64,000 bases of DNA from positions 1-64,000 of the forward strand of contig NZ_PDWL01000014.1 in NCBI RefSeq assembly GCF_010093185.1. The letters are read 5' to 3'. The position numbers and the translations under genes were made by a program. Below the pieces are notes generated by a model, which saw only the letters and a program-made list of their open reading frames with translations, had not been told where the DNA came from and did not search any database. Source of the DNA: Pseudoxanthomonas jiangsuensis. GTDB lineage: Bacteria > Pseudomonadota > Gammaproteobacteria > Xanthomonadales > Xanthomonadaceae. The number at the start of each line of letters is the position of its first letter. Positions within the stretch are counted from its first letter, which is position 1. Below, in pieces: positions 26,575-34,995 of this stretch.

Positions 26575-28287
26575 ATGTCCCGTTCCCGCGTCCTGCCGAA
26601 CCGCACTCCGCTCGTCCTGTCCCTCGGCGCCTTCTGCACCGCCCTGCTCGGCGGCTGCGCCACTTCCGCCACCGCACCTGCGGCCGCACCCGCTGCGATC
26701 GCCGTCCCGGTCCCGGCCGTGGCCCATCCTGGCGGCGAGACCCCGCAGTGGTGGTACCGCCAGGGTGCGGCCCGGGCCGCCGGCAACGGCGCGATGGCCG
26801 GCAAGGCGAAGAACGTGATCCTGTTCCTCGGCGACGGCATGAGCCTGACCACCGTGGCCTCCGCGCGCATCCTCGACGGCCAGCGCCGCGGCGGCCCGGG
26901 CGAGGAGAATCTGCTGAGCTGGGAGCGCTTCCCCGCCACCGCCTTCAGCAAGACCTACAACACCGATTCGCAGACTCCCGACTCGGCCGGCACCATGACC
27001 GCCATCACCACCGGGGTGAAGAGCCACATGGGCGCGATCGGGGTCTCGGCCGGCGACCGCCACGACTGCGCCGACAGCCTCGGCAAGGCGCGCCTGACCT
27101 GGCTGCAGCTGGCCGACAGCGCCGGCCTGGCCACCGGCATCGTCAGCACCGCGCGCCTGACCCACGCCACTCCGGCCGCCACCTGGGCGCACTCGCCCGA
27201 CCGCAACTGGGAGAACGACACCGACCTGCCGCCCGAGGCAGTGGCTGCCGGCTGCACCGACATCGCCCGGCAGATGGTGGCCACGCCCTACGGCCGCGGC
27301 CCGCAGGTGCTGCTGGGCGGCGGCCGCGGCGAGTTCACCCCGGTGGAAGCGCGCGACCCGGAATACGACGACAAGGTCGGCCAGCGCCTGGACGGCCATG
27401 ACCTGGTGGCCGAATGGAAGGCCGCCCATCCCGGCGGCGCCTACGTCTGGAATCGCGAGCAGCTGCAGGCGGCCAAGGATGCGCCGGCGGTGTTCGGCCT
27501 GTTCGAGCCCGACCACATGCAATACGACCACGACCGCGACCACGCCGCCGAGCCCTCGCTGGCCGAGCTCACCGCCGAGGCGATCCGGCGCCTGTCGCGC
27601 GATCCCGACGGCTTCGTGCTGATGGTCGAGGGCGGGCGGATCGACCATGCCAACCACGAGGGCAACGCCTTCCGCGCCCTGGACGAGACCATCGCCCTGT
27701 CCGAGGCGGTGCGCACCGCGGCGGAGATGACTTCGGCCGACGACACCCTGATCCTGGTCACCGCCGACCATTCGCACACGCTCAACTTCGTCGGCTACCC
27801 GGTGCGCGGCAACCCCATCCTGGGCAAGGTCCGCGGTGCCGGCGAGGATGGCGGCAGCCCCGACTACGCCCGCGACCTGACCGGCCTGCCCTACACCACC
27901 CTCAGCTACGCCAACGGCCCGGGCCACACCGGCGCCAGCAACCGCCAGCCGGCCGGCCCCAAGCGCCACCTGCACGCACCGAGCAGCGCCGAGGCTGCCG
28001 AAGGCCGCCCCGACCTGATCGACGTGGATACCGAGGCGCCAGATTACCTGCAGGAAGCCCTGGTGCCGCTGAAGTCCGAATCGCACGGCGGCGAGGACGT
28101 GGGCATCTGGGCCCGCGGCCCCGGCAGCGAGGCGGTGCGCGGCACGGTCGAGCAGAACACGATCTACCACTTCATCGTCCAGGCCACGCCCCGGTTGCGC
28201 GCGCGGCTGTGCGCGGCCGGTACCTGCGACACCAATGGCGTGCCGGTGGAACTGCCGCAGCCGGTGGAGTTCCAGCAGGAGCGTTGA
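26575..28287 (+). CDS. alkaline phosphatase lipoprotein (PhoA family)
   Basis: This is a phosphomonoesterase of the periplasm or outer membrane that releases phosphate. The 570-residue protein has a lipobox LLGGC (C28). The catalytic core includes the metal aspartate D87 (GDGM), the nucleophile S137 in DSQTPDSAGTMTA, VEGGRIDHANH and TADHSH, and the late metal histidine in ESHGGEDVGIWA. Length and motifs fit the classical PhoA superfamily, with eukaryotic-like inserts. The start at MSRSRVLPNR gives a proper lipoprotein leader. It is followed by a large palindromic repeat. Confidence 0.93.
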   Translation: MSRSRVLPNRTPLVLSLGAFCTALLGGCATSATAPAAAPAAIAVPVPAVAHPGGETPQWWYRQGAARAAGNGAMAGKAKNVILFLGDGMSLTTVASARILDGQRRGGPGEENLLSWERFPATAFSKTYNTDSQTPDSAGTMTAITTGVKSHMGAIGVSAGDRHDCADSLGKARLTWLQLADSAGLATGIVSTARLTHATPAATWAHSPDRNWENDTDLPPEAVAAGCTDIARQMVATPYGRGPQVLLGGGRGEFTPVEARDPEYDDKVGQRLDGHDLVAEWKAAHPGGAYVWNREQLQAAKDAPAVFGLFEPDHMQYDHDRDHAAEPSLAELTAEAIRRLSRDPDGFVLMVEGGRIDHANHEGNAFRALDETIALSEAVRTAAEMTSADDTLILVTADHSHTLNFVGYPVRGNPILGKVRGAGEDGGSPDYARDLTGLPYTTLSYANGPGHTGASNRQPAGPKRHLHAPSSAEAAEGRPDLIDVDTEAPDYLQEALVPLKSESHGGEDVGIWARGPGSEAVRGTVEQNTIYHFIVQATPRLRARLCAAGTCDTNGVPVELPQPVEFQQER

Positions 28288-28379
28288 GGGAGCATCGTCG
28301 CACCCTCAGGCGGGAGCCGGTGTCTGGAGTAGGAGCGCTGGCTTCGGGTGGGGCTGGCGTGCTTCTGTTGGTTGGAAGC

Positions 28380-28807
28380 AAAAGCGCTGGCTTCGGACTG
28401 GGCCGCCGTGCCTGGGGCCTGCGGTGCACCGCTCGGGCGGGCCTCCTGCCCGCAACTCGCGGCCGTGGCACGTCCCTGTGCCACTTGCCCCGCAGACCCA
28501 AGGCACGACGGCCTCTGCGGACTTGGAGTTCACCGCTTCTGGTGCTTCTGCTCTTCAGGCTTCTGTGCGCCTTCCCCACTCCCGTCGTCCCGGCGAACGC
28601 CGGGACCCAGTGTCTTTGCTTCCCTTGTAGGAGCCGGTCTTGCCGGCGACCGCCATGGTGGATGCGTCTGCGTGAAACCGGGTGCCAGTGATCCGTCCGC
28701 CTCCACGGTCGCCGGCGCTTCTCCACGGACGAATGTCCGGTCTCCCGGCTCCTACAGATGTGGAGCAAGGCAAAGGCGCTGGGTCCCGGCGTTCGCCGGG
28801 ACGACGG
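28380..28807. repeat. composite palindromic repeat, copy 1 (428 bp)
   Basis: The element lies between the convergent alkaline phosphatase and hemJ genes and matches a second copy near aroB almost base for base over its first 300 bp. From left to right it has a large stem (28401-28424 with 28490-28513, four mismatches) enclosing two small hairpins. Next is a perfect 29-bp inverted pair (28582-28610 with 28779-28807), each arm itself a hairpin, GTCCCGGCG-AA-CGCCGGGAC. Inside that pair is a GTAGGAGCCGG...CCGGCTCCTAC palindrome. It contains no open frame of note and no transposase. The left flank, 28288-28379, shows only short partial motifs of the same family. Confidence 0.9.
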
Positions 28808-28815
28808 TCGGGCCC

Positions 28816-29271
28816 TCAGAACGGCTTGGCCAGCACCAGCCAGACGATCGCCAGCAGGGCCAGCACCGGCAGTTCGTTGAAGATCCGCAGCGCCTTCGAC
28901 GAAGGCAGGCCGCGGCCCTTGTCCAGGCCCTTCACCCAGCGGCCGGCGACTATGAAGTGCGCCAGCAGCAACGCCACCAGGGCGAGCTTGGCGTGCAGCC
29001 AACCGGCCGGCGAACCGACCATGGTCGGGAACCCGTCGACCACCCGGTAGCCCAGCCACAGCACCACGCCCAGCAACGCCGCCAACCCGAACATGGTGTG
29101 GCCGAACCGGTACAGCCGCCGCCCCATCAGCGCCAGCCGCGCCCGCACCGCCGGTTCCTCGCCGGCCTCGGCCAGGTTGACCAGGATCCGCGGCAGGTAG
29201 AACACGCTCGACATCCAGGCGACGACGAACAGCAGGTGGAACGACTTCACCCAGAGATACGTGGCGTACAT
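28816..29271 (-). CDS. hemJ: HemJ-like protoporphyrinogen IX oxidase
   Basis: HemJ oxidises protoporphyrinogen IX in bacteria lacking HemG/HemY. The 151-residue integral membrane protein has four helices. It opens with YLWVKSFHLLFVVAWMSSVFYLPR-type sequence containing the conserved H12, and continues LMGRRLYRFGHTMFGLAALLG. It ends with the family-typical FNELPVLALLAIVWLVLAKPF block, including the C-terminal Lys-Pro-Phe. The start was set at the family-typical MYATYLW. It is divergent from the methyltransferase gene. A second haem gene, hemE, lies 10 kb away. Confidence 0.87.
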   Translation of the reverse strand: MYATYLWVKSFHLLFVVAWMSSVFYLPRILVNLAEAGEEPAVRARLALMGRRLYRFGHTMFGLAALLGVVLWLGYRVVDGFPTMVGSPAGWLHAKLALVALLLAHFIVAGRWVKGLDKGRGLPSSKALRIFNELPVLALLAIVWLVLAKPF

Positions 29272-29321
29272 GCGCGGCGGCCTGCGGCTAGGATGTGCGG
29301 ATTCTCGGCGATATCGACCCG

Positions 29322-29912
29322 ATGACCAAGACCTACGACCACGCCTACTTCGAGCACTGGTACCGCGGCCAGAACATCCAGGATCCGCGCCGGCTCGCGC
29401 GCAAGGTCGCGCTGGCGGTGGCCACCGCCGAGTACTACCTGGAGCGGCCTGTCCGCAGCGTGCTCGACATCGGCTGCGGCGAAGGCGCCTGGCGCGCGCC
29501 CTTGCTGAAGCTGCGGCCCAGGGCGCGCTACCTCGGCTTCGACAGCAGCGAATACGCCATCGCCCGCCACGGCGCCCGGCGCGACCTGCACCTCGCCCGC
29601 TTCGGCGATTTCGCCTGGCTGCGCCCCTGCGCGCCGGTGGACCTGCTGGTCTGCGCCGACGTGCTGCACTACCTGCCCAGCCGCGAACTGTCCCGGGGGC
29701 TGCCCGGCCTGGCCGAACTGTGCGGCGGCGTGGCCTTCCTGGAGACCTTCGCCGCCGAGGACGAATTCGAGGGCGACACGGTCGGCTTCCAGCCGCGCAA
29801 GGCGGCGTGGTACCGACGCCGGCTGGAAGCGGAGGGCTTCGCCGCAATCGGCTCGCACTGCTGGCTCGGCCCGGCGCTGGCCGGCAGCGCCGCGGCGCTG
29901 GAGCGCGCCTAG
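29322..29912 (+). CDS. class I SAM-dependent methyltransferase
   Basis: This is a small methyltransferase of unknown substrate. The 196-residue protein has the SAM-binding motif VLDIGCGEG near residues 46-54, then YLGFDSSEYAIA and CADVLHYLPSREL. The ATG giving MTKTYDHAYF was chosen over an upstream GTG, because the extension would begin immediately next to a TAGGAT box. The gene is divergent from hemJ and convergent with the BtuF-like gene; no partner suggests its substrate. Confidence 0.82.
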   Translation: MTKTYDHAYFEHWYRGQNIQDPRRLARKVALAVATAEYYLERPVRSVLDIGCGEGAWRAPLLKLRPRARYLGFDSSEYAIARHGARRDLHLARFGDFAWLRPCAPVDLLVCADVLHYLPSRELSRGLPGLAELCGGVAFLETFAAEDEFEGDTVGFQPRKAAWYRRRLEAEGFAAIGSHCWLGPALAGSAAALERA

Positions 29913-29916
29913 CGCT

Positions 29917-29935
29917 AACCGGCTCCTACAGGAGC
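29917..29935. repeat. partial GTAG-type extragenic palindrome
   Basis: CCGGCTCCTACAGGAGC is the end unit of the larger repeats in the same window. Its CTA triplet is, on the minus strand, the TAG stop codon of the BtuF-like gene. Confidence 0.6.
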
Positions 29936-30726
29936 GTGCGGCGCTGCGACCAGGCCTGGATGATGCGCTCGATCGCCGCCACGCCATCGGTCAGCGCCGC
30001 CGGGCCCGGCTGCAGGATCAGCGGCGACTTGATCTCGTGCAGCTCGCCGTCGCGCACCGCCGGGATCGCGTCCCAGCCCGGACGCGCTGCCACCTGCTCC
30101 GGACGGAACTTCTTGCCGCACCACGAACCGAGGACGATGTCCGGCGCCCGCGCCACCACCGCCGCGCCGTCGGCCAGGATCCGCGCCCGCGCCAAAGGTT
30201 CGCCCGACAGTTCCGGGAAAACGTCCTCGCCGCCGGCGATCCGCACCAGCTCGGCCACCCACTGGATGCCGGTGATGAGCGGCTCGTCCCATTCCTCGAA
30301 GTACACCTTCGGCCGCGCCGGCAGTCGCGCCGCCCGCGCCTGGGCCGCGTCCAGGCCACGCCGCAAAGCATCGGCGTAGGCCTGCGCGCGCGCGCCGGCG
30401 CCGACCAGCGCCCCGAGCCTGCGCACGTAGTCCAGGATCCCCTCCACGCTGCGGTGGTTGGCGATCCACACCTCCACCCCGCGCCGCACCAGCTCGGCGG
30501 CGATCTCGGCCTGGATGTCGGAGAAGCCGATCGCCAGGTCCGGCGCCAGCGCCAGGATCGCCTGGGTCTTGGCGCTGGTGAACGCGCTGACCTTCGGCTT
30601 GTCCCGCCGCGCCTGCGGCGGACGCACCGTGAACCCGCTGATGCCGACGATCCGGTCCTGCTCGCCGAGTGCGTACAGGGTCTCGGTCGGTTCCTCGGTC
30701 AGGCAGACGATCCGGCGCGGTCCCAT
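29926..30726 (-). CDS. BtuF-like cobalamin/iron-type substrate-binding protein without signal peptide
   Basis: The 266-residue protein has the fold and motifs of class III periplasmic binding proteins (RIVCLTEEPTETLYALGE, VGISGF, ILALAPDLAIGFSD, GIQWVAELVRIAGGEDVF). However, it begins directly at the mature fold, with no signal peptide and no lipobox. It starts 20 bases after pdxH on the same strand, so the two may be co-transcribed. No ABC permease or ATPase is adjacent. It may act in the cytosol as a corrinoid-binding or handling protein, but the ligand is inference. The TAG stop is part of a repeat end. Confidence 0.78.
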   Translation of the reverse strand: MGPRRIVCLTEEPTETLYALGEQDRIVGISGFTVRPPQARRDKPKVSAFTSAKTQAILALAPDLAIGFSDIQAEIAAELVRRGVEVWIANHRSVEGILDYVRRLGALVGAGARAQAYADALRRGLDAAQARAARLPARPKVYFEEWDEPLITGIQWVAELVRIAGGEDVFPELSGEPLARARILADGAAVVARAPDIVLGSWCGKKFRPEQVAARPGWDAIPAVRDGELHEIKSPLILQPGPAALTDGVAAIERIIQAWSQRRTLL

Positions 30727-30746
30727 GCCTCAGACAGCCCGCGCGC

Positions 30747-31349
30747 TCACGGATACAGCATCCGCTTCGACCAGCGCCCGCCGTCGCCGCGCTCGTAGCA
30801 CCAGCGCTCGTGCAGGCGGAAGCCGGCGCCGTACCAGAACTCGAACGAGTCCGGCACCACCCGGAACCCGCTCCAGCCCGCCGGCCGCGGCACCTCGCCG
30901 CCGGCGAACCGCGCCTCGGCCTCGGCGATCGCCCGCTCGAACGCCTCGCGCGAATCCAGGGTGGCCGACTGCCTCGAGGCCCAGGCCCCGATCTGGCTCA
31001 TCCGCGGCCGGCTGGCGAAATAGGCGTCGGCCTCGGCATCGGCCACCTGGGCCACGCCGCCGGCGATCCGCGCCTGCACCCCCGCCTCGCGCAGGCCGCG
31101 CCACAGGAACAGCAGGGCCGCGTGCGGGTTCGCGCGCAGGTCGCGGCCCTTGGGGCTGTCCAGGTGGGTGTAGAACACGAACCCGCGCGGGTCGAACTCC
31201 TTCAGCAGGACCGTGCGCGCCGAAGGCCGCCCGCCGGCGTCGGCGGTGGCCACGGTCATCGCATTCGGATCGACCACGCCGCTGGCGGTGGCCTCCTGCA
31301 GCAGGCGGCCGAAGGTGTCCAGCGCTTCGGCGTACAGCGGGTCGGTCAT
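30747..31349 (-). CDS. pdxH: pyridoxine/pyridoxamine 5'-phosphate oxidase
   Basis: This FMN enzyme makes pyridoxal 5'-phosphate, the cofactor used by lysAC, metB and others here. The 200-residue length is normal. Motifs include [20 protein letters not shown] (substrate and FMN contacts), [19 protein letters not shown] and the C-terminal [11 protein letters not shown]...WSKRMLYP. The start at [13 protein letters not shown] has GGAG upstream. It is divergent from a P-loop kinase gene and upstream of the BtuF-like gene. Confidence 0.95.
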   Translation of the reverse strand: MTDPLYAEALDTFGRLLQEATASGVVDPNAMTVATADAGGRPSARTVLLKEFDPRGFVFYTHLDSPKGRDLRANPHAALLFLWRGLREAGVQARIAGGVAQVADAEADAYFASRPRMSQIGAWASRQSATLDSREAFERAIAEAEARFAGGEVPRPAGWSGFRVVPDSFEFWYGAGFRLHERWCYERGDGGRWSKRMLYP

Positions 31350-31380
31350 GTCGCGGGCTCCACGGGCAGGGGCGAGGACG

Positions 31381-31386
31381 TATTGT
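31381..31386 (+). promoter_or_regulatory. -10 box of the P-loop kinase gene, leaderless spacing
   Basis: TATTGT ends six bases before the ATG and no Shine-Dalgarno sequence is present, which predicts a leaderless mRNA. Confidence 0.4.
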
Positions 31387-31392
31387 GGACCG

Positions 31393-32229
31393 ATGCCCGC
31401 GCCACCGCCCACCGGCTTCCCCGATGCCCTCGTCGCCCGGGCCCTGGACGCGAGCGGTGCGCGCGCCGGCGCCGGGCTGCGCGTGCTCGGCGTCTCCGGC
31501 CTGCAAGGCAGCGGCAAGAGCACCCTGGCCGCGCAGTTGGTGGCCGCCGCGCAGGCCGCGGGACTGGCGGCGGCCTGCGTGTCGCTGGACGACTTCTATC
31601 TCACCGCCGCGCAGCGCCGGGCGCTGGCCGGCCAGGTGCATCCCTTGCTGGCCACGCGCGGACCGCCGGGTACCCACGACGTGGCGCTGGCGATCGACAC
31701 CCTCGACGCGCTGCGCGCCGGAGGCCTGCCGCCCTTGCCGCGCTTCGACAAGCTCGGCGACGATCGCCTGCCGCGCGAACACTGGCCGCGGCCGGCGCGG
31801 CCCTTGGACCTGCTGGTGCTGGAAGGCTGGTGCCTGTGCGTTCCGGCCGAACCGGCCGAAGCGCTGCATGCGCCGCTCAACCGGCTCGAGCGCGAAGAGG
31901 ATCCGGACGGTACCTGGCGGCGCTGGTGCAACGCCGCGCTCGACCACGACTACCCGCTCTTGTGGTCGCGGGTGGACGTGCTCTGGTTCCTGCAGCCGCC
32001 GGGCTTCGAGGTGGTGGTCGACTGGCGCTGGCAGCAGGAACAGGCGCTACGGGCCGCCGAACCCGGCCGCCGCGGCATGGACCGCGGCCAGCTGGAGCGC
32101 TTCGTCCAGCACTACGAGCGGGTCAGCCGCCAGGCCCTGCGCACCCTGCCGGGCCTGGCCGATGCCACCGTCCCTCTCGATGCCGGGCGCAGGGTGCACG
32201 CGCCGATCGCACGCGACCGCCGGGGCTAA
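31393..32229 (+). CDS. P-loop kinase of the glycerate kinase-like family
   Basis: The 278-residue protein has a Walker A loop GLQGSGKS at 36-43, the SLDDFYLT motif near 64-71 and [12 protein letters not shown], the arrangement of the D-glycerate 3-kinase/YFH7-like P-loop family. Conserved [22 protein letters not shown] follows. The usual activity proposed for this family is phosphorylation of D-glycerate, but the substrate is not shown here. It is divergent from pdxH and followed by a 349-base gap. Confidence 0.8.
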   Translation: MPAPPPTGFPDALVARALDASGARAGAGLRVLGVSGLQGSGKSTLAAQLVAAAQAAGLAAACVSLDDFYLTAAQRRALAGQVHPLLATRGPPGTHDVALAIDTLDALRAGGLPPLPRFDKLGDDRLPREHWPRPARPLDLLVLEGWCLCVPAEPAEALHAPLNRLEREEDPDGTWRRWCNAALDHDYPLLWSRVDVLWFLQPPGFEVVVDWRWQQEQALRAAEPGRRGMDRGQLERFVQHYERVSRQALRTLPGLADATVPLDAGRRVHAPIARDRRG

Positions 32230-32251
32230 ACCGGTCAGCCGCGCGCCGGAT

Positions 32252-32462
32252 TTTTTCAGACGGGTCTGATTGGCGCCTCCGCCGCCCGCCGCCCAGAGTG
32301 CCGGCCATGGGGGATACGCATTGCCTGCAGATGCACGACCGGCCTGTCCGCTCCGGCCGCGCCAGGCATGTGTCCACCCACCTCCCTGGCCGTTCCACGC
32401 CGTGCCACCCCGTTCCCCCGGCAATGCACGGCTGCGGCCCGTCCGGGCCTTCGTGCCCGGAC
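32252..32462 (+). other. 349-base gap before the phosphorelay genes: palindrome and possible small RNA
   Basis: The gap contains TCAGACGGGTCTGA (32258-32271), a perfect 6+2+6 inverted repeat just after the kinase gene. CAGAGTGCCGGCC (near 32293) follows, resembling the -10 context used elsewhere in the window. A hairpin GTCCGGGC/GCCCGGAC (32441-32462) stands directly before a very strong terminator. A transcript of roughly 220 bases starting near 32300 is conceivable. No credible open frame is present. This is inference. Confidence 0.3.
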
Positions 32463-32470
32463 GTCATTCC

Positions 32471-32522
32471 GCGCGCCAAGCCCGGCCGGGTTCCCGCCCC
32501 GGCCGGGCTTGGCGCGCTTTTT
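32471..32522 (+). terminator. very strong rho-independent terminator
   Basis: A perfect 20-bp inverted repeat (32471-32490 with 32498-32517) with a 7-base loop runs straight into five Ts. It lies 240 bases after the kinase stop and 56 bases before the next start. It therefore terminates the kinase transcript, a small RNA or a leader of the next operon. Confidence 0.85.
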
Positions 32523-32578
32523 GCAACGGAAGTCTCATGACAGCCGTGACCTGTCCGACATGATCCGGAGCCGCCGTC

Positions 32579-33598
32579 ATGCAAGTTCACCCGCCCCATC
32601 CGCCGCCGCGGCCCCTGCGCGCATCCCCGTGCGCGGTCGCCGCGCCGGGCTGGCCGGAAGGCGGGCACGCGCTGGCGGTCGCGGCCATTCCGGCCATGCC
32701 GGTGGACGTGGACTGGCTGCTCGCCGGCGTGGCGCTGGCGATCCTGGCCGCGATCCTGGCCCGGCGCATGCGCGCCCGGCGGCAGCGCCCCGGAGTGCGG
32801 CGGCCACCGGCGACCGCCAGCCACGTCGGGACGCCTGCCGGCCGCATCCTGGTCGCCGAGGACCACCCGATCAACCGCGCGGTGATCTCCCGCCAGCTGC
32901 ACCGGCTCGGCTACCGCCACGCCCTGGTGGAAAACGGCGAGCAGGCCCTGCAGGCCCTGGCGCACGGGCACTACGACCTGCTGCTCACCGACTGCCACAT
33001 GCCCCTGCTCGACGGCTACGCCCTGGCCCGCCGGATCCGCGCCGGAGAGCGCGGCGGGTATGCGCACCTGCCGATCGTCGCGCTGTCGGCGAGCGCCAGC
33101 GCCGATCCCGTGCGCCAGTGCGGCGAATCCGGGATGGACGGCTTCCTCGGCAAGCCGGTGCGCCTGGCCGACCTGCAGCGCGAGCTGGCGCGCCACCTCG
33201 GCCCGGCCGGCAACGACGATGCCGGCCCGCGGCACGACATGACGGTGGACGGCGTCGCGGCCGGCGGCGACAGCGCCTCCAGCGCGCGCCTGGACGCCCT
33301 GGCGACAGCCTTCGGCTCGGCGCGGCGTGCCCGCCGGGCCCTGCGGCAACTGCTCTCCGCCGGCCGCCGGGACCTGGACCTGCTGGACCGTGCCCTGGAC
33401 GCCGGCGACCACGCCCGCCAGCGCGAACTGCTGCACCGGATCGACGGCGCCCTGCGGGTGCTGGGCTGGGAGGGCGACGACGTCCCGCCCACCGCCGGCA
33501 ACCGCGAGCGCCGCCACGCCCTGGCGCGGCAGCTGGACGCGATCGCACAGACGCTGGCGCGGCCCCGCGCCGGCCGGACCCACGGGAAGGAACCCTGA
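32579..33598 (+). CDS. membrane-anchored receiver-Hpt protein, reduced EvgS-like hybrid
   Basis: The 339-residue protein has one membrane helix near 44-62 followed by RRMRARRQR. It has a receiver domain (about 89-205) with acidic pocket AEDH (93-96) and phosphoacceptor D138 (LLLTDCHMPLLDG), and a helical C-terminal Hpt-like domain with H286 (LLHRIDGAL). The sensor, HisKA and HATPase domains that normally lie between helix and receiver in EvgS-type kinases are absent. It is translationally coupled (TGATG) to an EvgA-type regulator. It may be a deletion relic or a working phosphotransfer adaptor fed by another kinase. Confidence 0.82.
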   Translation: MQVHPPHPPPRPLRASPCAVAAPGWPEGGHALAVAAIPAMPVDVDWLLAGVALAILAAILARRMRARRQRPGVRRPPATASHVGTPAGRILVAEDHPINRAVISRQLHRLGYRHALVENGEQALQALAHGHYDLLLTDCHMPLLDGYALARRIRAGERGGYAHLPIVALSASASADPVRQCGESGMDGFLGKPVRLADLQRELARHLGPAGNDDAGPRHDMTVDGVAAGGDSASSARLDALATAFGSARRARRALRQLLSAGRRDLDLLDRALDAGDHARQRELLHRIDGALRVLGWEGDDVPPTAGNRERRHALARQLDAIAQTLARPRAGRTHGKEP

Positions 33599-34254
33599 TG
33601 CCCCAGGACACGCCACTGCGGATCATCCTCGCCGACGACCATCCGGTCGTGCGCAGCGGCGTGCGCTCCTTGCTGGAATACAGCGGCCGCGCCCGGGTCG
33701 TGGCCGAAGCCGCCAGCGCCGACGAGCTGTTCGCCGCGCTGGCGCGCGAACCGGCCGATCTGGTGCTCACCGACTTCAGCATGCCCGGCGGCGATGCCGC
33801 CGACGGCCTGAGCATGCTCGGCCGCCTGCACCTGCGCTGGCCGGAGCTGCCCTTGCTGGTGCTGACCGTGGCCGCCAACGCCGACGTGCTGCGCTCGATC
33901 CTGGCCACCGGCGTGCTCGGCCTGCTCAACAAGTCCGACGCGCTGACCGAACTGACCCTGGCGGTGTCCGCGGTCTCGCACCGGCGTTCCTACCTGGGCA
34001 CCGGCATCCGCCAGCTGCTGCACAGCGCGGCCACCGAAGCCGGCGGCCTGCGCCCCGGCGAGGCGCTGTCGCGGCGCGAGACCGAGGTGCTGCGCCTGTT
34101 CGCCTCCGGCCTGACCGTGTCGGAGATCGCGCGGCGCCTGAGCCGCAGCGTCAAGACCATCAGCCGGCAGAAGATGGACGCCATGGCCAAGCTCGGCCTG
34201 CACAGCGACCTGGAGGTCTACGCCTACGCCCACCGCCACGGCCTGCTGCCCTGA
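33598..34254 (+). CDS. LuxR/NarL-family response regulator (EvgA-like)
   Basis: The 218-residue protein has a receiver domain with DD at 13-14 and phosphoacceptor D59 (LVLTDFSMPGGDA), and LNKSDALTEL in the lysine-switch region. The C-terminal LuxR-type helix-turn-helix is SRRETEVLRLFASGLTVSEIA followed by VKTISRQKMDAMAKL. GGGAAGGA precedes the ATG, which overlaps the previous stop by one base. The partner upstream lacks a kinase domain, so the phosphate source is unknown. Confidence 0.93.
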   Translation: MPQDTPLRIILADDHPVVRSGVRSLLEYSGRARVVAEAASADELFAALAREPADLVLTDFSMPGGDAADGLSMLGRLHLRWPELPLLVLTVAANADVLRSILATGVLGLLNKSDALTELTLAVSAVSHRRSYLGTGIRQLLHSAATEAGGLRPGEALSRRETEVLRLFASGLTVSEIARRLSRSVKTISRQKMDAMAKLGLHSDLEVYAYAHRHGLLP

Positions 34255-34354
34255 GCGCATGCCGCCACGGAAGCGATGCGCGCCGCGTCAAGGAACGGCG
34301 CTTTTCAGACGATTCCGATGGAGCCGGGCACGCGCACGCGCGAGCATCGAGCCC

Positions 34355-34639
34355 ATGGACACGATGCTTGCAATGCCGATCCCCGGGCATGCGTCGCCCG
34401 CCACGGACGAGGCGACAGGGCATGGGCCGCGCCCGGCGGATGCCGACACCTGGCACCGCCTGACCCACGAGGCGGTGGTGATGGCCTGGAGCCGCGACCC
34501 GGAGGTGATGTGCGACCTGGTCGCCACCCTGATGGACATCCACCTGCACCACTGCAGCCGCCGTCCCGAGCGCACCCTGGACGAACTGCACCTGATGATC
34601 TCGCTGGAACTGCAGCAGCTGTCCGGCGAGCCGGACTGA
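34355..34639 (+). CDS. small hypothetical protein after the response regulator
   Basis: This 94-residue frame has a Pro/His-rich start and a helical second half (TWHRLTHEAVVMAWS..LVATLMDIHLHHC..LDELHLMISLELQQL). I do not recognise it. An in-frame upstream ATG at 34259 would add 32 arginine-rich residues that look non-coding. The region just before it holds TCAGACGATTCCGA, similar to the palindrome before the phosphorelay operon, so it could share regulation. No signal peptide is seen. Confidence 0.5.
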   Translation: MDTMLAMPIPGHASPATDEATGHGPRPADADTWHRLTHEAVVMAWSRDPEVMCDLVATLMDIHLHHCSRRPERTLDELHLMISLELQQLSGEPD

Positions 34640-34655
34640 GGCTCCGCCGGAAGCG

Positions 34656-34859
34656 CTACTGGACGACGAAGGTCACCCGCAGGTTGACCCGCCACTCCTG
34701 GATGTTGCCCTGCTCGTCGGTCTCCACCTTGGTCTCGCTGATCCAGGCGCCCTGGATCCCCTTGACCGTCTCGGCGACCTTCTTCAGCCCGGACCGGACC
34801 GCGTCCTCGACGCTGGTCTTGGAGGACGAGCTGACCTCGATGACTTTGGCGATCGACAT
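34656..34859 (-). CDS. dodecin, flavin-storage protein
   Basis: Dodecins are small dodecameric proteins that bind FMN, riboflavin or CoA. The 67-residue protein MSIAKVIEVSSSSKTSVEDAV... matches the family in length and sequence throughout, including the aromatic ligand-stacking region GAWISETKVE and the terminal strand WRVNLRVTFVV. The ATG has AGGAGC upstream. It is monocistronic and divergent from aroK. Confidence 0.93.
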   Translation of the reverse strand: MSIAKVIEVSSSSKTSVEDAVRSGLKKVAETVKGIQGAWISETKVETDEQGNIQEWRVNLRVTFVVQ

Positions 34860-34995
34860 GGGAATGCTCCTGCTGGGGATGGCGGCGCGCGCCGGGAGCG
34901 CCAGCCTGAACCGGCACGCGTTAACGCCGCGGCACGGCCGCCCGCGGAGGCACGCGCAAGGCGCTTCGTTGCAGCGGTGACGAAAGCGCCGGTGC

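Noticed and set aside
26575-28287. Frameshift or truncation in the alkaline phosphatase
   Set aside because: The gene is full length with the nucleophile and metal-ligand motifs present; extra length is explained by inserts common in this subfamily.
28380-28807. Composite repeat as a CRISPR array
   Set aside because: The sub-repeats are inverted and nested, not direct and evenly spaced, and no cas gene is nearby.
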